64,000 nucleotides of DNA from Tribonema minus (Eukaryota; Sar; Xanthophyceae; Tribonematales; Tribonemataceae): positions 62,001-126,000 of the forward strand of contig JAFCMP010000132.1 of NCBI GenBank assembly GCA_017506865.1, read 5' to 3'. Position 1 is the first letter of the stretch. Each line of letters starts with the position of its first letter. Below the pieces are notes generated by a model. That model worked only from the letters and a program-made list of their open reading frames with translations. It was not told the DNA's origin and searched no databases. Both the position numbers and the translations under genes were made by a program. Of the stretch, positions 13,201 to 22,200 are shown one piece after another.

Positions 13201-16200
13201 AGTGGCGATGAGAGTGCAGCTTCGTTTTTCAGCCCCTATGACCTATTCGCGTAATAGCGGCAGTGGTCGGCGACGTACATGCGCGCAACTGCAGCGCTGG
13301 CCAACACATCTTCATGCTCCTTCAAGCATGTGTTGAGCGCAGCTCCTGATGAGTGCTCCTATGGCACCTCTGCACGGCGCACACGATGTAGTCGTCGTGT
13401 GCCAGCCGCCGCCGCTGCTCGACAGAGTGTATGGGTAGGATGGGCGCCGTCTTGCGAACCATAATAATTGCGTCTCCCAGCGCCGTCCGCTGCGGCACTT
13501 CGCGCTCCGATCTGCAACTGGCCCTCAATGTTGAAACAAGGCCTATCTGGGCAAGCAGAACTCTGCTGTGCAGGCAGCACTGCACTGCACACCACCAGAT
13601 CCATGCAAGAGCGATCCATTGTGCAGGCGCAGTCAAGGCAGGTGAAGCCTCCACTTGTCACCGCTCAGCAAGCCCTAAGCATAGGGCACACGCGTTGCTA
13701 CCACAAATCCGTAAACTGCCGCAATCACGTGACCGCCGCACTCAATACCTACGTACTCTCGCACACGCGCAGGGCGCCGACGACGTGGCCATTTTCCGGC
13801 CGCTGCTGGTGGGCAACGTGAGCGTTATGAAGCTGGCGGTGGAGCCGCTGCGCCCCGCGGAGCTGCCCAAGATGGTGGAGGGGCTGCGGCGCGTCAGCAA
13901 GACGTACCCCATGGCCGCCACCAAGGCAAGCCTGTTTTGACTGAGATGTCAGTGGTGTTCTGTGCTATATGCTCATGTGGCGTACGTGACGGCACTGGGG
14001 CAGGGCGGTGGTACGATGGCGCAGGTGCTGCTTGAAGTATCGGCAAACTGGGGCAGAACGTGGGGGTTGGGTGGTTCCGGGCGGTATCACAATGTGCCTG
14101 GCCAGGCCGGCTGTGGGTGGGCTGCGGCACGTCAGTAAGACATACCCCATGGCCGTCACCAGGGCAAGCTCGTGTTTCATGGGACGTCGACGATGGAAAC
14201 GAACCGAAAGATCATGAGCTCTAGGTGACAAGTGTGGTTAGCCGTCTATGTGATATTTTGTGCTATTCTTTGAGTATGATGCGGGCGCGGGGGGCGCTGC
14301 GACGCGTCAGGCAGCTGTACCCCGTGGCCGCCACCAAGGCAAGCCTGTTTTTCATGGGATGTTGCTACTACTTGTGCTGTGCTTTTCAAGTGTACTGCGG
14401 TCACGCGGGGGGGCTGTGGCGCGCCAGCTAGAGGTACCCCATGGCCAGTTCAAAGGCAAGTATTTCATTGGATGTCTATGCTCTTGTGCTATATGCTCTT
14501 GAAGGTACTGGCACACTCGGCAGAACGGGGTGGTTCAATGACACAGCGAACTTGAAGTACCAATAACAGCATACTGAAGTAACGGCGCACCGGGCACAGC
14601 GTGTGGGAAACAAAAAAGGACTGCAGGCAGAGCGTGCGGCTTTGATTGGTACTCTCATGTTTGGTGCATGACCTACCTCCCATTCGTGCAGACGTCATTG
14701 AGACCGGTTCCCATACTGTATAGCCTTTCACTAAGTAGGGCAGGTAGACAAGAGCGGCGAGCGCACATACAACCTGGCAGGACTCATCAACAAGAGTACT
14801 GACGCAGCGCTTGCTCACGCCTCTGGCAGGGCTCGGCAACAACAGTACCCTCAAGTACCCTTGCGCTGACACCTCCCCCCCCCCCCCCCCTTCCCCCCAC
14901 GCATCCGTACCGACAGGTGGAGGAGAGCGGCGAGCACGTTATCTACGGCACGGGCGAGCTCATGCTGGAGTGCGCCATGCACGACCTGCGCGAGATGTAC
15001 GCGGAGATCGAGGTCAAGGTCAGTCGCGCATAGAGCAGTATACATGTGTGCACGCGATGCGTGGACGAGTGGCTCGTCATGTCCTGCGCCCGTCGCATCT
15101 CCACGCACGCGCAACGTTCATCATTTGACCGCGCCCGCTGCGCGCGCGCGCGTCGCCCAAGGTGGCCGACCTGAGCTGCACGATCCGTGAGCCGTGTTGA
15201 ACTTGAACGGTGAGGCGATCATGACACCGCGCTCCTGCATTTTCCACTCGCCCGCGCGCCGCTCCAGGTGGCGGACCCGAGCTGCACATTCCGCGAGACG
15301 GTCGTCGACACAAGCAGACTCGTGCTCCACGTCATGCTCCACTTCAATGTTGAAGCTTGTAGTGTTACCGCACCCGCTGCACTGTTCACATGCGCGCGCG
15401 CGCCGCCCAGGTGGCGGATCCGAGCTGCACGTTCCGTGAGACGGTGATCAACAGGGGCAGAGTGCCTGTGCTCACTTCCAATGTTGAAGTTCATTCTGCT
15501 AACGCGCCTGCTGCATCTCTGCGCGCGCCCCAGGTGGCGGACCCGAGCTGCACGTTCCGCGAGACAGTGGTCGACACGAGCAGCCTCAAGTGCTTCAGCG
15601 AGACGCCCAACAAGAAGAACAAGCTCACTATGATCGCCGAGCCGCTGGACGAGGGGCTCGCGCAGGACATTGAGATCGGCGCCGTGTCGATTGACTGGGT
15701 GAGCGCTGCCGTCTTGCTGTTGTGACCCACTGTCGTAGAGAGTCGGAGTCGAGTAGATGAGGCAGAGTCGCTTGACGAGGGGCTCGCGCAGGACATTGAG
15801 ATTGGCGCCGTGTCCATCGACTGGATGAGCGCTGCCGTTTGAGTAGGGCCAGAGACGAGTAGGTGAGGCAGAGTCGCTGGACGAGGGGCTCACGCAGGAC
15901 ATTGAGATCGGCGCCGTGTCCATCGATCGGGTGAGCGCTGTCGTGTGCTGTCATGACTCGTTGTTGTAGAGTCTGAGTCGAGTATGCGTGGCAGCGAGGG
16001 CCTTGCGCATGACCTGGAGTGCGGCGACAGTGTCCATCGATGGGGCGTTCCTCCGCTAGCACCACCTCCCTGCTGCTGTAACCTGCCCCACGCAGAGTTG
16101 GAGTCCAAGGAGGTGAGGTAGCGGTGATTTGTCGGCTCCTAGGACCGATTGCGCCATGATCGCCGAGTCGTCAATCAGGGTGCCACGTACCGTATTCACC

Positions 16201-19200
16201 CGTGGATAGCCCCCCCCACCTTGAATAGCTTGGGGGGGGGCTATTTGGCTGAATAGCCCCCCCAAGATAACGATTATTTGATGCACACTGGCTTGCATGC
16301 AATAGCCCGGGGGGGGCGTTGAATAGCGCGGGGGGGGGTATTAATAAGAGAATTCTCGTCACGAATGAACAATTGTGGCAGCTACTAATGAGCAAAACAC
16401 ATGCATATGGTTGCGTTTGCAAACAGTGACACCATCTATGCCATCTGTGTTCGTCGGCTTGAGTTTTGCACGCAGCAGCGCGTGTCTACATAGCTTTACA
16501 AGAGCTCGGCCTTTTGGCGAAAGTCGTCAGTGCCCAAAAAAGTGATCCCAGGAGCTGTCGCTAGCGTAGCCGTGCTTGCGCTGACTGCCTGCAGAAGTAG
16601 CTTGCCAATGTTGCTGCTCGTGGACTGCGGCTTGGCCCCCCCACGCTATTTTTGCGGGTGCTCCGGCGAAAATGCCAGCAAATGACGCGGGGGGGTCGTT
16701 GAATAGCCCCCCCTGCGGTCATTACCGCATGCTCCCGGAAGCTAGGAACGTTATCGCGGGGGGGGGGGCTATCCACGGGTGAATACGGTACGTAGGTCAC
16801 GAAGTCAGAGCCATGCATAAGAGCGTTGTCACTGCTCTCATGAACCGGCTTCACCGTGATTGCCGGCGCGCTGTGCAAATGCGCGCTCGTGTCCCACCCC
16901 CGTTGACGGCGCAGCAGTTGAGTGCGCACGCACAGCGCACGCGCGCTCTATTCCAGCGGCGCTCGCCTCCGCGGCGCAGGACTGCTGGACGCTGCGCGAC
17001 TTCTCTCAGAGCATCTGTCGCCCGTGCGCGCTTGCCATCGCCCCGCTAGCGGCGCAGCGCCAGCGCTCATGAGCGCATGTGCCGCAAGCGCGCAGTTGCC
17101 TCGCTCCACCGGTGGCCTAGTGCAGGTGCATCATGAGGGCATCTGCCGCGAGTGATTGCACGCGTACGTGGTGCATTACTGCGTGAGTATTCTTGTCCAT
17201 CAAGGACCGCGCCCATCTCGCACATGCCCGTGCGTGTTTTTCGTCCTTGTCGTTCGCCTCTCTCTGCGCAGGACCGCAAGACGCTGGGCGACTTCTTCCA
17301 GAGCAAGTACAACTGGGACCTGCTCGCGTCGCGCAGCGTGTGGGCCTTCGGGCCGGACGCCATGGGCCCCAACGTGCTGGTCGACGACACGCTCCCCAGG
17401 TGACCAGACTTGCTGAGCGCTGCCATTATCCTACCTGTGTTGTAGGTCGGTCATTGTGAACGGATTCACGGTGACCCGGCGACGAGCTGCCCCCCTGGAG
17501 GTGACTGGAGTTGTTGGGCGCTGCCGGTCCTTTCAATGCTGTTGCTCTTATTGTTGATGTCACTGCCTCCGACGTGCTGGTCGACGCTGCAATCCCCTGA
17601 GGAGTGCCTACCTGCACCAACTTGGAGGATCTCACACAGAGGCTCACTTACTTTCAGCATGATTATTCTTGGTGTTGTGGGCAGTTATGTGCACCCGCAC
17701 AAGAATTTGTTGAGCCACAGAGTATTGGTCGACGACGCGAGGTGTCCAGGTGACCGGAGAGCTGTTGAGTGCTGCCAGTCTTTCCAATGCTATTGCTGAG
17801 TCGCGCATTACGCGTTGGGCCGTCGTATATCAACGTGCTGGTCGACATTGCGCTCGAACTCGAGCACCGCATAAAATCCCTACATTTCGCCTAGACAGCA
17901 GACATCATCGCTGAACTAGGGTCAAAGTGCATCGAGGGCTAGGCTTCGAAAATGAGGACCGGAATATGTACGACACCAACACACCCCTGATTGTGGTGAG
18001 CGCGACGGACACCCAGGAAGTGCATTGGCTAGTTGCAACAGTGCGTTGTCGAGGGCTAGTTGATAACATGAACGACAGCACTCTGATTGTGGATGGCAGT
18101 GCAGGACCTTGGTGGCTTTGCTTACATTGCGAGAAACACACTTATTATCAGCGATCTGTTCAGTGCTGTTGCGTAGACTGGCGCGCCATGCGTTAGAGCC
18201 GTTGTATTCAACGCGGTCGTCGACGTTGCGCTCGAGGTCGAGCACCACACTAGCACCAGACATCATCGCTGAACTAGGGTCAAAGTGCATTGTCGAGGGC
18301 CAGGGTTCGAATACGACACCAACACACCTCTGATGGTGGTGGAAGTGTGGATGGCCATAGTGCAGGATCTTGGTGGCTTAGCTTAGATTGCCAGAAACGT
18401 GCTCGTCATTGACTGACAACATGGCCGAGCGGTCTAAGGCGCACGATTCAGGTTCGTGTCTTTATTGGCGTGGGTTCGAATCCCACTGTTGTCATACGAT
18501 TTTTCCTTTTTCTGCTCAAACATTCATCTTTTTTTCCAAACAACACCTGTTGCGGTACCATTTTCTTCCTTGTTTTTACTGAAGGAGGGGCTTCATGCTT
18601 CCACAAAGTGCATGTTGTCCCGTGCCGACACACGCTGTTCGTCAGTCTACTGTACTTTATTTTCTTCCGCTTGAGGGGCGGAAACCCTATGCAAAAAGGA
18701 AAACATGCAACTCGTATGTACACCATGAGCTGTATCAAGGGTGTATCACATGCACTATCTACACAATCAAAGGGTCACTGACCGCCAAGCCAACTACAGA
18801 TGGGCTTCCGTGAGGAGTTCATCCCCCTCAGCAACCCCCACTACTGCCGCTACGAGTTGGCGCCGCTAAACCAGGCCCGCGCACGCCGGTCTTCCGCGTC
18901 TCTCAGCTGCGTCGCCCGCGCCGCCTGTGCACCGTTGCTGGTGCACTTCTCCTCGCAGCGACTCGGCCTGCCGCCGCCGCCGGTGTCGCCGGGTGCCGCT
19001 ACGATATTTGGGCACCGTACAGACCAACCGCCCTTGTACGCAGAGAGCCATCTCAAGCCAAGGTTGCCAATGCTGACGCTCCGCGTGCGTGTCTGTGTGT
19101 CTTTACCTTGGTGGCAGCGAGGTCGACCGCGCGTCGCTGGCGAGCATCAAGAGCAGCGTCATACAGGGCTTCCAGTGGGGCTGCAGGGAGGGCCCGCTGT

Positions 19201-22200
19201 GCGACGAGCCGCTGCGCAACACCAAGTTCAAGATCCTCGACGCGGTAAGCGCCGCCTTGAAGTTTGTCATGACACTGTTGAAGTCGATGAACATGGATAG
19301 CCACACGTCAGAGCAGCGTGCAAAGAAGTGCATCCTGAAGACGATTGACAGGCACGGCCACAGGGCAGAGCAGCGCGCGAATACTTGCATCGTTTTGGTG
19401 CTCTTTCGTGTCCACGCGGGCGTTGCTGCATCGCTCTGCATTTGTGTCAGCATTTACACAGCAACGCCCCCCCGCCCCTGAGCTTTACGCAAAGAGATTT
19501 CGCAGAACCGCGCTCTTGATGCATGGCATGGGCGCGCTGTGAGCGATACGGCATCCATTTCGGACTTCATCGGCATGCCTTCTACACTCATGTCTTCCGT
19601 GCGAGTGTCGATTCCTGGGTACGGCATGGGGTCTGTGCCAGCACTTCACATTTTGCGCCAATGATCAACCCCACGCATCACACTGCACAGTAGGTAAGTC
19701 CACGCGTGCCTGCCGTGAGCACGTGGGGCGGCAAATCGCAGGGTTAGGGTTAGGGTCAGGGTGAGGGTTACACCAGCGGCGGCGCCAGGCGCTCTTCACA
19801 CCGCCGCCGCCGTGCGACAATGGAACTGTGTGCCTGATTGACTGCACACACCCCGCCTGTCTACAACACTCCCCTGTCACAGCGCTCCTCACCGCAGCGC
19901 TCTTGATACCCGCTGCGTGCCCTCCTTGCCATTACACAGGTGGTGGCGTCGGAGGCGATCCACCGCGGCGGCGGGCAGATCATACCGACATCGCGCCGCG
20001 TCGCGTACAGCGCATTCCTGCTAGCGTCGCCGCGCCTCATGGAGCCCGTGTATGCGGTGGAGATACAGGCGCCCGCGGACGTCGTGGGCGCGCTGTACCC
20101 CGTGCTGCAGAGGTATGCATGTATGGGTGTACACTGTAGCATGCATTTGTTATACTATGGCACTCTAGTATGTATGTATCTGGCGTCGCCGCGCCTCATG
20201 GGGCCCGTGTACGCGGTGGAGATACAGGCGCCCGCGGACGTCGTGGGGGCGCTGCACCCTGTCCTGCAGAGGTACAGATACCATTAATCTGGGCTTTTTC
20301 GCGCCCTGAGTGAGAAAATAAATAAAAGTACATAATGTACAGTCATAGCACCGTATCTGTAGCATTGTAGTAAGTATTTCAAGTGTTCGTGTGGCGTCGC
20401 CGCGCCTCATGGAGCCCGTGTACGCGGTGGAGATACAGGCGCCCACGGACGTCGTGGGCGCGCTGTACCCGGTGCTGCAGAGGTATGCATGTATGGGTGT
20501 ACTTCTGTAGTGGCACCGTAGTGTGCATCTGCAGCATTGTGGTACGTGCTTCAAGTGTATTTCTGGCGTTGCCTCGCCTCATGGAGCCTGTGTATGCGGT
20601 GGAGATACAGGCGCCGGCGGACGTTGTTGCGGCGCCGTACCCTCTGCTGCAGAGGTACGTGTGCATGTCTGTAGCGCTGTAGCATGTCCATTTCTATGCT
20701 ACAGAAGTAGAACTCTGGTATGTACTTATCTGGCGTCGCCGCGCCTCATGGAGCGTGTGCAGTGGAGATACAGGCGCCTGCGGACGTCGTGGGCGCGCTG
20801 TACCCCGTGCTGCAGAGGTACGCCTGCATGTATGTAGCATGCAGTAGCAGCCGACCCTCACGCCGCGCTGCTGCGAAGGCTCGCGTGCACGTATACAGCG
20901 CTCTGCTTCATGCTGCAGAGGTGTTGACGAGTACTCAGGCCGTAGCTTGCCAAAACCCGGATGGTCGCTTTGCTTGTGAGTCGGGACTGACTCTCTGCGT
21001 GCGCTGGTTTACCCACCCCCAGCGCAGTTCATCAGATCACGCGCAAAGCATTGACTTGTCAACCGGACTCAACAAGTCATGGGAACACGCAGTGCACCTC
21101 TTTCAAAGAACGCAGGTGAACAGCAGCGGGGCAAGACAGCGGGGTAGGAAGATGTCAACAGCATTCGTTGCGAGTACCGCAATCACACCACCTTGTCTTG
21201 TTAACATTATGACTGCTGCTGCGTCGTTGCGCGCGCAGGCAGCGCGGCCTTGTCGTCCAGGACAGCCCTGCGCAGGGCACACCGCCGTCGCACGACCACC
21301 GCTCGTTCTCAAATCCCCGCACAACGCTCTGCTTGTACGCGGAACTAACCCTTTGTGTGCGCTGCCCGCTGCCGCCGCCGCCGCCGCCGTCCTTGCGTGC
21401 GCAGGCAGCCCTAGCGTGGGTGCGCTGCGTGAGAGTTCGCAGGCCACCCTTCCCCTTCCGCTGTCACCTTTGCACAGCCCGGACGGTTGCTCTGCTATAG
21501 GTGGAACTAATGCTCTGCGTGCGCTGCTGTCGCCGCTGTCGTTGCGTGCGCAGGCGGCGCGGCCACGTCGTCCAGGACAGCCCCAAGCCGGGCGCGCCGT
21601 TCTACACGGTGCGCGCGTACATCCCCGTCATCGACAGCTTCGGCTTCGAGACGGACCTGCGCAGCTACACGCAGGGGCAGGCCTTCTGCACGCAGGTCTT
21701 TGACCACTGGAGCATTGTCCCGGGGGACCCCCTCGACAGGTCAGTCTTCCTTTCTCTCTCTTTCGTGCGCACTTGGGCCAGGCAGGGGGGGCAGTGTAGG
21801 GGGTGGGTATCAGGAGGGCCTGTTGCGTGGTGTTGAGGGGGTGCGGAGCCCTGTAACTGGAATTGCACGCGCAGGTTGTGTGGGGGGGTGCTTCTGGCGG
21901 CGCACCGCCGCCGCAGCCGTCCACCGCGTGTGCTGTGGCGCAGTGAGCATTTTATTGTCGCGTAACCGCCATCACAATCCCTGCACACGTACGCGGGGTC
22001 TTGTCCTCATGTCCTTCTGCGCAGACAGAGCCCATGCTTCATTGAAGGGTCGATGCAGCAAACGGTCATGTACTTGGCGGCTATCACTGTACGTCTTCAA
22101 CGAACCGCTGGCCGCCACCCCCGTCTCGCGTGTGCCGCCGCCGATACGTCACGCTGCACGCGCTCGCTAGCGCTGTCGGGCCGCATGCGTGGTTCCTCAT

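Noticed and set aside
20184..20817. Exon 15 copies as mutually exclusive alternative exons
   Set aside because: The copies lack the exon's first half and an acceptor, so they cannot replace it; only their donors are usable.
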